From Betaproteobacteria bacterium (GTDB lineage: Bacteria > Pseudomonadota > Gammaproteobacteria > Burkholderiales > Rhodocyclaceae): 9,521 nucleotides of DNA. A program made the position numbers and the translations under genes. The notes under the pieces were generated by a model that was not told where the DNA came from, did not search any database, and saw nothing but the letters and a program-made list of their open reading frames with translations. The stretch lies in NCBI GenBank assembly GCA_028065725.1, contig JAPTVL010000302.1, positions 1 through 9,521 of the forward strand, read 5' to 3'. Of this stretch, positions 1 through 6,310 are shown in pieces. The first letter of the stretch is position 1; every line of letters starts with the position of its first letter.

Positions 1-74
1 GGACTAGATGGGATGAATCGGGAAATAAAGGTACAGCAAAAATAAAACAGCGTATCAAACAATGAGACAAAAAA
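1..74. other. AT-rich left edge, no gene assigned
   Basis: This short stretch lies downstream of the G-like gene and is much more AT-rich than the rest of the window. In phage Mu the next late gene (I, protease/scaffold) would follow here, but no start codon with a convincing ribosome binding site is visible on the minus strand. On the plus strand one frame is open from the window edge to a TGA at 63-65 and reads as a Lys/Gln-rich tail. It could be the end of a convergent gene or chance. Nothing firmer can be said. Confidence 0.3.
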
Positions 75-620
75 TCAGGGCCGGAAGGACTGGCCAAGGA
101 AGTCAGAACTCAGCTCCAGGAGCATGACGTTATCCTGATCGGAGAGACCTAAAAATTCACGGGACGGGATATCTGCCCACGGGATGGGGGAGCCTTTTTT
201 AGTTGAGCCCGCGTAACCCTTCTTCATGCCAAATTGCTGGGCGGCAGCATACTCCATAGAGCTGCCGACAATCAGTCGGCCTACCCCTTCTATTTTGTAG
301 GAAATCGTTGTTGAGAGGCTCCCAGACTCGCCGATCAGGGGCTTCTTGCCGCCAAGACGTTTTGCCCCTTTCTGGGTCAGGCCGCCATCCTTTTTACGGA
401 ATGAGCCCTTGTACTTGTTGAGATAGCCCAGCAGGGTCACCTCGGAGTTTTCTTGCCAGCGGCTGCCGTCAGGCGCGGTCGATGTGGCGAAACGATGTTT
501 CGTCGAATCCACCAGCAGCTCGCCGATCTGGGCCATCATCTGCTTTGGGTTTTCAGCTGCGGCGATCAGATTGGCGAAGGCCCTGCGGGTTTCCTGGTCG
601 GTGATTTCGATGGTGATCAT
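75..620 (-). CDS. Phage virion morphogenesis protein (Mu gpG-like)
   Basis: The 181-residue product resembles the phage virion morphogenesis / tail-completion family (Phage_tail_S; Mu gpG, P2 gpS relatives). Family-like features are the N-terminal helical part, the F-x5-PDGS-x-W segment (residues 44-55), the central KPLIGESGSL stretch followed by a beta-rich part (93-112), the EYAAAQQFG segment (123-131) and the IPSREFLGLS segment (151-160). In this family the protein acts in late virion assembly, probably at head-tail or tail completion. The place directly after the F-like gene matches Mu gene order. The ATG at 618-620 has no Shine-Dalgarno sequence in front of it. A TAG stop of a possible 44-codon gene ends 3 bases upstream, so translation may depend on coupling. 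The gene is less GC-rich than the packaging genes, which suggests a separate origin. Confidence 0.85.
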   Translation of the reverse strand: MITIEITDQETRRAFANLIAAAENPKQMMAQIGELLVDSTKHRFATSTAPDGSRWQENSEVTLLGYLNKYKGSFRKKDGGLTQKGAKRLGGKKPLIGESGSLSTTISYKIEGVGRLIVGSSMEYAAAQQFGMKKGYAGSTKKGSPIPWADIPSREFLGLSDQDNVMLLELSSDFLGQSFRP

Positions 621-623
621 GGG

Positions 624-758
624 CTATACTATTAAACAAGGCGCTGCGGCAAAGTCTCCCGGCATACGCTGAGGGCCGACCTGGGGCCCAAAGGTTTCGT
701 TGGCGGTCAGGGGAGCCCGCCACGCAGTGCCCACGAGGCAGCCCAGGTGCTGCCTCAT
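624..758 (-). CDS. Possible small gene between F and G (44 codons)
   Basis: An ATG at 756-758 overlaps the TGA of the MuF gene as ATGA. It opens a 44-codon frame that ends with TAG at 624-626, three bases before the ATG of the G-like gene. The product is basic to neutral, with no membrane helix or motif that I recognise. Gene spacing is the main support: the frame fills the only sizeable gap in an otherwise gap-free operon, and both of its ends abut the neighbours as coupled genes do. The first codons lie in a GC-rich hairpin (735-756), which could limit initiation. The alternative is that this is non-coding spacer DNA. Position just after a MuF-type gene with a toxin-like tail is where immunity genes of MuF toxins are found, but this small peptide shows nothing specific to support that role. 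Confidence 0.35.
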   Translation of the reverse strand: MRQHLGCLVGTAWRAPLTANETFGPQVGPQRMPGDFAAAPCLIV

Positions 759-764
759 TTTTTT
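735..764 (+). terminator. Hairpin plus T-run, terminator-like on plus strand
   Basis: A perfect 8-bp inverted repeat (GAGGCAGC at 735-742, GCTGCCTC at 749-756) with a 6-base loop is followed on the plus strand by A and seven T. This is the layout of a rho-independent terminator for plus-strand transcription, opposite to the operon. On the minus strand there is no T-run after the stem, so it should not stop the late transcript efficiently. The stem also covers the region just after the F stop and the putative start of the 44-codon frame. Confidence 0.45.
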
Positions 765-1927
765 CCAGCCTTCAGCAAAAGGCGCTTAATCTCGATCTCG
801 CGCTCTGCCTCTCTCCTTGAGAGCCGGCGGAAACTGGTCACAAAAGTTCCCTTCCCGGTCTGGGTGGCTTTAACCACAAGAACATGCCCGCCGCTATTCG
901 GGCCAGCCACCTCACGGATATAAATGATGCTATTTGGACTGTCCTGAGCCTTGTTGGTGTGTTTGTCTATTACCGCCTGAGCTTCCCTGTACTCGTCCGG
1001 TGTCAATTCTGGATGGGCTGCACGCTGCTTGATGGCGGTTTGAGCGGAAAGATCGGCCACCTTTTTTTGCGCGCCAATCGCTGCCGCATCCGCATCCGGT
1101 AGCCTGACAAGGGGCCAGCTACCCTTTGGTTGACCCAGCCATTTCGCGAACTCATCCGTCGAAGCGATGCCCGCCAACATCGCGCCAGCAATCGTTGCCG
1201 GCATGACCTCTGCCTTTCGGCTTATTTCACGCACCAATGGGCTGGTAGCAACTTCTGCCTTACTGCCTATTCCACGAACCAGCGGACTTGTCGCCCCCGG
1301 CATGTAATCCCAGCCCTTGTCGATGCCTTTAGGCCTGCCATCAGGGTCTTTACCGTCATCCGGAGCCGGATCGAAGCGGCCGCCGATCCGCTCGCCTGCG
1401 GCGCGCGAGACGCCCACCACGTAGCACTTGCAGCCCCAGCCATTGGGCGGATAGTGCGTTGTCCACCAGGCATCGTCCGCCGGCAGCGTCAGGCTGTTCC
1501 AGCTCACGTGCAGCGGCCTCGGGCTGGCAACCGAGTCGGAATGCCGGTACATCCAGTATTCGAATCCGCCGGACCTGAGCTGCGCCAGACGGCCGGCGGC
1601 GTAGCTGGTGGCCATGTTGGTGCGGTAAATGGTCCGGGTGCGCCAGTTGTACTCGCCCAGGTAGCTCCATCCGTGCTTTTCCACAATGGCGTCGAAATCC
1701 TGCCGGAAAGCCTGAAGGCCCTTCCCCTCTGCAATTGCGCGATCGACCGCGGCTGCGAAGTCGGTCAGCAGATCCGCCTTGGCCGCGCCGGCCACCATGA
1801 AACCCGTGTCGTGTGCGGATTTCCAGACATCCGTCCATTTCTCGGTGGGAATCAGGTTGCCCAGTTTCCCGCGAAAAAATGCGACCTGCTCGTCGAACGG
1901 CCGCTTGAACTGAGCCTCAATGCCCAT
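755..1927 (-). CDS. MuF minor head protein with nuclease/toxin-like C-terminal domain (Mu gp30/F-like)
   Basis: The 390-residue product carries a phage Mu F-like head-morphogenesis domain over about residues 10-175. It contains the helical WRTRTIYRTNMATSYAAGR segment (95-113) and the conserved H140-V-S-W, D151-D-A-W-W, YPPNGWGCKC (159-168) region typical of MuF proteins. MuF proteins are minor capsid components needed for head assembly and can be injected with DNA. After a GIDKGWDY hinge (201-208) come two 15-residue direct repeats (212-226 and 227-241). The C-terminal part (about 285-390), with AAHPELTPDEY (303-313), HVLVVKATQTGKGTFVTSF and a basic helix, resembles the phage Barnase-EndoU-ColicinE5/D-RelE-like (PBECR) tails found on Mu F proteins. 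That assignment is from memory and tentative. The start overlaps the portal stop as TGATG. Base composition becomes less GC-rich from the repeats onwards. Confidence 0.9.
   Translation of the reverse strand: MGIEAQFKRPFDEQVAFFRGKLGNLIPTEKWTDVWKSAHDTGFMVAGAAKADLLTDFAAAVDRAIAEGKGLQAFRQDFDAIVEKHGWSYLGEYNWRTRTIYRTNMATSYAAGRLAQLRSGGFEYWMYRHSDSVASPRPLHVSWNSLTLPADDAWWTTHYPPNGWGCKCYVVGVSRAAGERIGGRFDPAPDDGKDPDGRPKGIDKGWDYMPGATSPLVRGIGSKAEVATSPLVREISRKAEVMPATIAGAMLAGIASTDEFAKWLGQPKGSWPLVRLPDADAAAIGAQKKVADLSAQTAIKQRAAHPELTPDEYREAQAVIDKHTNKAQDSPNSIIYIREVAGPNSGGHVLVVKATQTGKGTFVTSFRRLSRREAEREIEIKRLLLKAGKK
1205..1294 (-). repeat. Imperfect 45-bp tandem duplication inside the F-like gene
   Basis: Two adjacent 45-bp units (1250-1294, then 1205-1249 in reading order) code for a 15-residue direct repeat, ATSPLVR-x-I-x-x-KAEV. 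The protein copies agree at 12 of 15 positions and the DNA at 33 of 45. Most DNA differences are silent, so the duplication is old or the repeat is under protein-level selection. It sits between the MuF domain and the C-terminal domain. Confidence 0.85.
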
Positions 1928-3495
1928 CAGGCACCCGGCAGCGTGCCGGACTCGCTGGCCACGTCAAAGCGCCCGGCCAGGTTGGCCGTGGCGATGCCCA
2001 GCGCCATGATCTGCTGCAGCTTGCTGCTGTCCATGCCAGCATAGGCATCCAGCAGCCAGTCGCGCAGCTGCGCCAGGCTGTCGGCCTTGTCCACCATCTC
2101 GCGGATCTGATTGATCATGTCCTCGATCGCCGGCTGCCCCTGGGCATCCAGGGCGTCGGTCAGATCATCCTGCGTTTGCGGCGGATTGGAGGCCTGGCCA
2201 ACAGGGCGGAATTTCAGCGCCGCGCGCGCTGTTGCGACAGGCGCCGGGCTGGCCGCCGCCAGAACCTCCTCGCCGTCCTTCGCCTCGGGAATGCTCAGCT
2301 TTTCGTGCGCCCATTTGGCCGGAATGCGCATGCCGATCCCGGTCAGTTTCGGCAGGCTTTCGGAAAACACGCCCAGATCCTCCACGTCGCGGAAATCGAA
2401 CACCAGGCGCGGGCACCGGCGAATATCGGAGAGCCCCTTGTTGATCGCCAGAATCGGGTAGATCAGGTCGCGCGTCAGCGTGCCCTGCAGCTGGCGCGCG
2501 TCGGACTTGAGCAGATCCTTGCGCACCTCGTTGTCCACCTCGGCCCCGGCCAGCGATCCCTTGCGCGCGCTGTCATTGCCGATCTGCTGCCCGAGAATCG
2601 CCTTGGAAATCGAGCGCTCAGCCCACTCGATCATCGCGATAAACGGCTCCTGGCTGCCCTTGGCCGCCTCCTGGAACTCGATCAGCATGCCCTCCGGGAT
2701 AATGCCGGCGGCCGCGTGGCCGATGTTGACCACCGCGTTCAGCAGCGTCCGCCGCTCGTCCTGCGTCGCGCCGCTGGGATATTTGCCCAGCCGCAGCGGC
2801 AGCCCGTAGATCTCCAGGAACTCGGCCATGTCGCGGGCGGCGTAGTTGCGGAACAAATAGGGCCACACCAGCACGCGGAACAAGCCGGATCGCGCGATGT
2901 AGCCGCTGCGGCTCTTGTGCTGGTGCACGATCCACCCGAACGGGTTGAGCGGCTCGCCGTCCATGCTGGCGCCGCGCAGGCGCAGCTGCGATCGCGTTGC
3001 CTGGTCGACCGTAAACCACGACTGCGGGCGGTGCTCGATCTTCTCGGGCAGCCGTTCGTTTCCGATCCGGCCCCAGGTGATTTCCAACCCTGAAAACCCG
3101 TGGCCGATCGCGGTCAGCGCGTCCAGGATCACATCCTCCAGATCGGCAATCGAATCCAGCCGCTCCCTGGCGTAATCGGCCAGCGCCTTCTCGGCCGCGC
3201 TGGCGTTCGGCGGCGGGTCCACGCGCCAGTCGATCGTCAGAAGCGCGCGCTTGCGCTTGCTCATGTCCGAGAAAATCTGGGTGTCCCGCTCCTCCATATC
3301 CTCGAACAGATCCGACTGCGCGGTCAGGTCGCCCTGCTCGGCGCGGGTCATGATCGAATGCAGCTTTTGCGGCGTCAGCCCGCGCGCCGGGTGGTCGGCA
3401 AACTCCTGATGCAGGGATGCCAGCCGCGCCGTCTGCGGCTCTTCCAGCGTGTTGCGCTCGATCGGGTTGCCGCGCGCGTCCAGTATCTTGGCCAT
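1927..3495 (-). CDS. Portal protein, DUF935 family (Mu gp29-like)
   Basis: The 522-residue product belongs to the DUF935 portal family of Mu-like phages, close to the usual length of about 500. Portal proteins form the ring at the capsid vertex through which terminase pumps DNA and to which the tail attaches. Family-like segments are the N-terminal LTPQKLHSIM and KRKRALLTIDWRVDP (81-95), LTAIGHGFSGLEITW (127-141), HQHKSRSGYIARSGLFRVLVWPY (191-213), FLEIYGLPLRLGKYP (226-240) and GSLAGAEVDNEVRKDLLKSDARQL (313-336). The C-terminal 100 residues are more variable and Ala/Gln-rich. The start is supported by an AGGAGA ribosome binding site that overlaps the terminase stop. The gene ends in a TGATG overlap with the MuF gene, a common portal-MuF pairing. 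Confidence 0.93.
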   Translation of the reverse strand: MAKILDARGNPIERNTLEEPQTARLASLHQEFADHPARGLTPQKLHSIMTRAEQGDLTAQSDLFEDMEERDTQIFSDMSKRKRALLTIDWRVDPPPNASAAEKALADYARERLDSIADLEDVILDALTAIGHGFSGLEITWGRIGNERLPEKIEHRPQSWFTVDQATRSQLRLRGASMDGEPLNPFGWIVHQHKSRSGYIARSGLFRVLVWPYLFRNYAARDMAEFLEIYGLPLRLGKYPSGATQDERRTLLNAVVNIGHAAAGIIPEGMLIEFQEAAKGSQEPFIAMIEWAERSISKAILGQQIGNDSARKGSLAGAEVDNEVRKDLLKSDARQLQGTLTRDLIYPILAINKGLSDIRRCPRLVFDFRDVEDLGVFSESLPKLTGIGMRIPAKWAHEKLSIPEAKDGEEVLAAASPAPVATARAALKFRPVGQASNPPQTQDDLTDALDAQGQPAIEDMINQIREMVDKADSLAQLRDWLLDAYAGMDSSKLQQIMALGIATANLAGRFDVASESGTLPGA

Positions 3496-3499
3496 ATCG

Positions 3500-3505
3500 T
3501 CTCCT
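3500..3505 (-). promoter_or_regulatory. Ribosome binding site of the portal gene
   Basis: AGGAGA lies four bases upstream of the portal ATG and overlaps the last two bases of the terminase TAG stop. It is a strong Shine-Dalgarno match and supports the ATG at 3493-3495. Confidence 0.7.
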
Positions 3506-4850
3506 ACCAGCCCGCTTTCGCGTGGATGGGCGCGTCATCGGTTGAGTCGCTGTCCCAGCGGGAGGCGCGGCCCGGCGCTGGTGTAAATGCGAAATCGACG
3601 GCGGGATTGCTGGCCGCGTCGATCGCCAGAAACCCGGCCCAGGTGCGGTCGGCGTGGCCGGCGCTGTCTGAATCCGCGACGAATCGCGGCACCCCGGTCG
3701 GCCCGGTGATCTTCTGCAGCTTGTGCAGGTCGGCGCGCAGCGCGGCATCGCCCAGAGGAATGCGCAGCTTGCGGTCCTCGAACGCCTCCTTGCCCACCGT
3801 GGCCAGGTGCAGCTTGGCGGCGGCCGTGAACAGCACGCCCTGCACGCGAGTGCTGCCGTGGCGGCGCTTGGCGTCCTCCACCGGCTTTTCGCCCATGCCG
3901 GTCTGGTCGATCTGGCAGCGGATCACCCGGTATTTCCGGAAAACCTCGCCCAACAGCGCGTCCTGCTCGGCAAAGCTGATGCGCCGGCGCGCAATGATTT
4001 CCCGCGTCCACAGCACGTCGCCCACCTGCTCAAGCACCCAGATCACGAATAGGTCGTTCCTCGCCGCGATGTCCACCCCGACGAAGCACGGCCCCTGGTT
4101 GTAATGCTCGGGCAGCCCGGCCTTGTCGTGCTCCACGCCGTTGATCAGTTCGTAGCCGATCCAGGCGCTCGCCTCGTCCAGCCACTTCAGCTCGTATTCC
4201 TGCATCCAGGCGTCGTCGTCGTTCAGCGCTCGGCGCAGCATCTCGATGTCTCGCGGCAGGCCGTCGCGCACGGCCTGGTAGATGTCCACCGTGTGCTTCG
4301 ACCAGATTGGGTCGTCGCCGGTCATGATGTCGTAGAACTTGTTGCCCTTGCCGTTCGGCGTGCTGGTCACGCGCAGCTTGAATCCGTTGGAAATCACCGG
4401 AAACAGCGCCGTCCAGATCTTGCGGCTGTCCGCGTGAAAGGCGAATTCGTCCAGGAACACGTTGGCCGAAAATCCCCGCGCCGTGTCAGGATTCGCCGGC
4501 AGTGCCGTGATTTTCGAGCCATTCGGCAACACCACGTCCAGCATCGTGTAGAGCGTGCCGTCCGCCCCGCGATAGCCGGATTCCATCTCCTGCAGCGCCA
4601 TGTTGTAGGCGCGGGCGTGCTTCTTCACGCCTTCCTCCATCGCCTCCTTGGCCTGGCGCTCGCCCCGGCTCAGGATCACCCAGCGCGTACGGCGTCCCAG
4701 CGCCTCCTGCTCGTAGCTGTCGTCGACGATCTCCAGCGTCGTGCCGAAGGTCTTGCCGGTCTGGCGCGCCTGCATGCCGATTTTGAAGCGCGACCGGTCC
4801 AGGAACCAGTCGCGCTGATATTTCAGGAGGGGGACGGCTGGCGTGCTCAT
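3504..4850 (-). CDS. Terminase large subunit (Mu gp28-like)
   Basis: This 448-residue packaging motor has both expected domains. In the N-terminal ATPase domain, ARQTGKT (28-34) is the Walker A motif, VFLDEF (131-136) is Walker B with the catalytic Glu, and STP (163-165) is the coupling motif. In the C-terminal RNase H-like nuclease domain, D260 (FVGVDIA), D315 (QIDQTGMG) and D401 (SAGHADRTW) occupy the acidic positions expected for metal binding. The enzyme cleaves concatemeric or, for Mu-type phages, integrated phage DNA and drives it through the portal at the expense of ATP. It follows the gp27-like gene with an ATGA overlap and precedes the portal by 8 bases, the standard Mu order. No motif is damaged, so the protein looks functional. 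Confidence 0.95.
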   Translation of the reverse strand: MSTPAVPLLKYQRDWFLDRSRFKIGMQARQTGKTFGTTLEIVDDSYEQEALGRRTRWVILSRGERQAKEAMEEGVKKHARAYNMALQEMESGYRGADGTLYTMLDVVLPNGSKITALPANPDTARGFSANVFLDEFAFHADSRKIWTALFPVISNGFKLRVTSTPNGKGNKFYDIMTGDDPIWSKHTVDIYQAVRDGLPRDIEMLRRALNDDDAWMQEYELKWLDEASAWIGYELINGVEHDKAGLPEHYNQGPCFVGVDIAARNDLFVIWVLEQVGDVLWTREIIARRRISFAEQDALLGEVFRKYRVIRCQIDQTGMGEKPVEDAKRRHGSTRVQGVLFTAAAKLHLATVGKEAFEDRKLRIPLGDAALRADLHKLQKITGPTGVPRFVADSDSAGHADRTWAGFLAIDAASNPAVDFAFTPAPGRASRWDSDSTDDAPIHAKAGW

Positions 4851-5395
4851 ACGATGCCGTACAGCTCCTCGCGGATCCGCTTGATCGTCGCCAGATCCAG
4901 CGTGCTCTTGCCGGATTTAGCCTCGCCCTCCAGCTGCGCCAGTTTGGCAGCGTCCTTCTCGCGCACCTTGGCCTGGAATTCCTTGAGGTTCACGCTCGCC
5001 CGCGTCAGCGTTGCGATGTTCTTGGCGGCGCTCGACAGCAGCTTCACCCGCTCGGCCGGATCGATCTCCTCATCGGCCGCTTCCTGCAGGTTCACAATGG
5101 TCTCGAACAGCTCCGTCTGCACCAGCGCAATCACCGCCTCGCTGCGCGCGTCCTGGTCGTCGGCAGCGCCCTCGGTCAGCATGCGCGCCGCCTCCGTGCT
5201 GGCCTTGATCGCCGCCAGGCGGCGCTCGAACTTCTGGCCATAGCGATGGATCGCCGACTTGCTGATCTGGAATCCCCGCGTCTTCAGCTCGGTTTCCAGC
5301 GCCTCATAAGCGGAAAAATTCCCCTTGATCAGGCTGCGGTCGAGCCAGGCGCGGACCTCGTCCGGCAGCGTTCCGATGGCTTCGCGGCGCGGCAT
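4847..5395 (-). CDS. DUF3486 / Mu gp27-like protein, candidate small terminase subunit
   Basis: The 182-residue product matches the DUF3486 family (Mu gp27). The N-terminal 60 residues carry the family hallmark: LPDEVRAWLDRSL (10-22), a small helical bundle ending in ISKSAIHRYGQKFERRL (44-60), which looks like a DNA-binding helix-turn-helix followed by a long helix. The rest is highly helical and charged, consistent with oligomerisation. Its place immediately before the large terminase, with an ATGA overlap, suggests that it is the small terminase subunit or a packaging partner. This is inferred from context and not shown by a motif. The start lies 6 bases after the stop of the gp26-like gene, with only a weak ribosome binding site, so coupling is likely. 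Confidence 0.88.
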   Translation of the reverse strand: MPRREAIGTLPDEVRAWLDRSLIKGNFSAYEALETELKTRGFQISKSAIHRYGQKFERRLAAIKASTEAARMLTEGAADDQDARSEAVIALVQTELFETIVNLQEAADEEIDPAERVKLLSSAAKNIATLTRASVNLKEFQAKVREKDAAKLAQLEGEAKSGKSTLDLATIKRIREELYGIV

Positions 5396-5401
5396 CGCGG
5401 C

Positions 5402-5707
5402 TTACCAGTACTTCCCCGGGCGACCGATGCCCGGATCGCAATCGACCGTGTATTCAGCCACGTCGACGCCGTATCGCGTGAGGTCGGCAAACCAGCGCCC
5501 TCCCGGCTCCTTGCGCAGCTCAACCAGCTCGCGATCAGCCAGGTAATCCAGCTCGCGGCGCACCTCCAGCGCGCTGGCGTCGGGGAACATGCCCTGCATC
5601 GTCGCCAGCACCAGCTCTTCGTAGGCGCCGATCGGGCGCGCGTTGTTCAGCGCCAGCAGGATGTTCCAGCGCATCGTCTCGCGGCGGATTTTATTCGGGT
5701 CGATCAT
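5402..5707 (-). CDS. Winged-helix protein of Mu-like phages (gp26-like)
   Basis: The 101-residue product is a small Mu-like phage protein, in my recollection annotated as the VpaChn25_0724 family and positioned like Mu gp26. Residues 8-66 have a winged helix-turn-helix pattern: a first helix (RWNILLALNNARP), a recognition-like helix (SALEVRRELDYLADRELVEL) and a wing (RWFADLT). The conserved end TRYGVDVAEYTVDCDPGIGRPGKYW is characteristic. Its role in virion production or packaging is unknown. A DNA-binding role, perhaps at the packaging site, is an inference from the fold and from its position beside the terminase genes. It overlaps the end of the gp25-like gene by 17 bases. Confidence 0.85.
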   Translation of the reverse strand: MIDPNKIRRETMRWNILLALNNARPIGAYEELVLATMQGMFPDASALEVRRELDYLADRELVELRKEPGGRWFADLTRYGVDVAEYTVDCDPGIGRPGKYW

Positions 5708-6080
5708 GTCGCACGCCTTTCAGTTGCAGATTCTGGAGATGCAGCGCCAGCGCATCGAGCTTTGCCTCGATCACGCTCTGGTTGCGGATGAAGTCCTCGC
5801 GCCGCACGTATTCCAGGGGCAGGTCGCCGCGGAACTTCAAAAAATCGCGCTCCAGATTGCGCCAGGCATCCGAGCCCTTCTTCTGATCCTCCATCAGCGC
5901 GCGAAACCGGTTATCCCAGTGCACCGTGTTTTGCTCGCGCGCCTGCTCCATGCCGTCGAATCGCGTATCCAGGCGCTTGTCTATCTGCCCAAGCAATAGA
6001 CGCCCGGCGGTCCAGACCACCGAAACGAACATCGCCAGCAGCAGCACCAGGTGCCATATTTCAAGCCGTACAAAACTCAT
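5691..6080 (-). CDS. DUF2730-type membrane-anchored coiled-coil protein (Mu gp25-like)
   Basis: The 129-residue product has one N-terminal membrane helix (about 7-30, WHLVLLLAMFVSVVWTAGRLLL). A long charged, helical part follows (33-85, rich in Glu, Arg, Gln), then the LPLEYVRREDFIRN segment (87-100) and a last amphipathic helix. This architecture and location match the DUF2730 / gp25 proteins of Mu-like phages, whose function is not established. I chose the ATG at 6078-6080 because it overlaps the zinc-finger gene stop as ATGA and places the membrane helix at the N terminus. An ATG 18 codons further upstream would overlap the previous gene more deeply and add a non-hydrophobic leader. A spanin-like (Rz) role is conceivable from the topology but not supported by family. 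Confidence 0.75.
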   Translation of the reverse strand: MSFVRLEIWHLVLLLAMFVSVVWTAGRLLLGQIDKRLDTRFDGMEQAREQNTVHWDNRFRALMEDQKKGSDAWRNLERDFLKFRGDLPLEYVRREDFIRNQSVIEAKLDALALHLQNLQLKGVRHDRPE

Positions 6081-6310
6081 TTCCGCCCCGTAATCCGATT
6101 CATGCGTTCCTGCTTCTCGTAAAAGTCGCGGCACTCATCGCCGCAGAACAACTGCCCCTTCGGCAGCGGCGCAAAACAGCCGGGGTCGAGGCAATAGCCC
6201 GTCGCCTTCATCGCCGGCTTCGCCCGCTGCGCCGCCACGCAGGCGTCGCGCTCGGCAGACTCAAGATTCGAGGCCCTGTCCAGCACATCCGGTTCATGTT
6301 CCATTTCCAT
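6077..6310 (-). CDS. Small four-cysteine zinc-binding protein
   Basis: The 77-residue product has a polar, helical N-terminal part and a zinc-ribbon-like C-terminal half. Cysteines C40 and C45 form one knuckle (CX4C), and C56 and C60 the second (CX3C), ending in CRDFYEKQERM. Short proteins of this kind occur in Mu-like phages and resemble the C-terminal finger of TraR/DksA regulators, which bind RNA polymerase. The first knuckle spacing (CX4C) differs from the classical CX2C, so a DksA/TraR activity is not assured. The ATG at 6308-6310 shares its A with the lipoprotein stop (TGATG). A second in-frame ATG lies two codons later. The gene ends in an ATGA overlap with the gp25-like gene. Confidence 0.75.
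   Translation of the reverse strand: MEMEHEPDVLDRASNLESAERDACVAAQRAKPAMKATGYCLDPGCFAPLPKGQLFCGDECRDFYEKQERMNRITGRK

Noticed and set aside
1..74. Minus-strand promoter (TTGTCT and TTTTAT with 17-base spacing)
   Set aside because: The matches are only 4 of 6 in each box in AT-rich DNA, which is easily met by chance. No downstream gene is visible to support it.
1130..2044. Long plus-strand open frame (304 codons) opposite the F-like gene
   Set aside because: It lies antisense to a well-supported MuF gene in GC-rich DNA, is rich in Arg/Ala/Pro/His with no family resemblance, and has no ribosome binding site context. It is a shadow frame.
2176..3093. Long plus-strand open frame (305 codons) opposite the portal gene
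   Set aside because: It is antisense to the DUF935 portal and its composition is typical of GC-rich shadow translation.
2618..3748. Minus-strand 376-codon frame overlapping portal and terminase
   Set aside because: It is an out-of-frame reading of two strongly supported genes, and the product is Arg/Pro/Ala-rich without domains.
4104..5243. Plus-strand 379-codon frame opposite terminase and gp27-like genes
   Set aside because: It is antisense to genes with intact catalytic motifs and has no recognisable domain.
5691..6080. gp25-like protein as inner-membrane spanin (Rz)
   Set aside because: The membrane helix plus coiled coil fits superficially, but family resemblance and position point to DUF2730/gp25, and no Rz1-type lipoprotein is recognised overlapping it.
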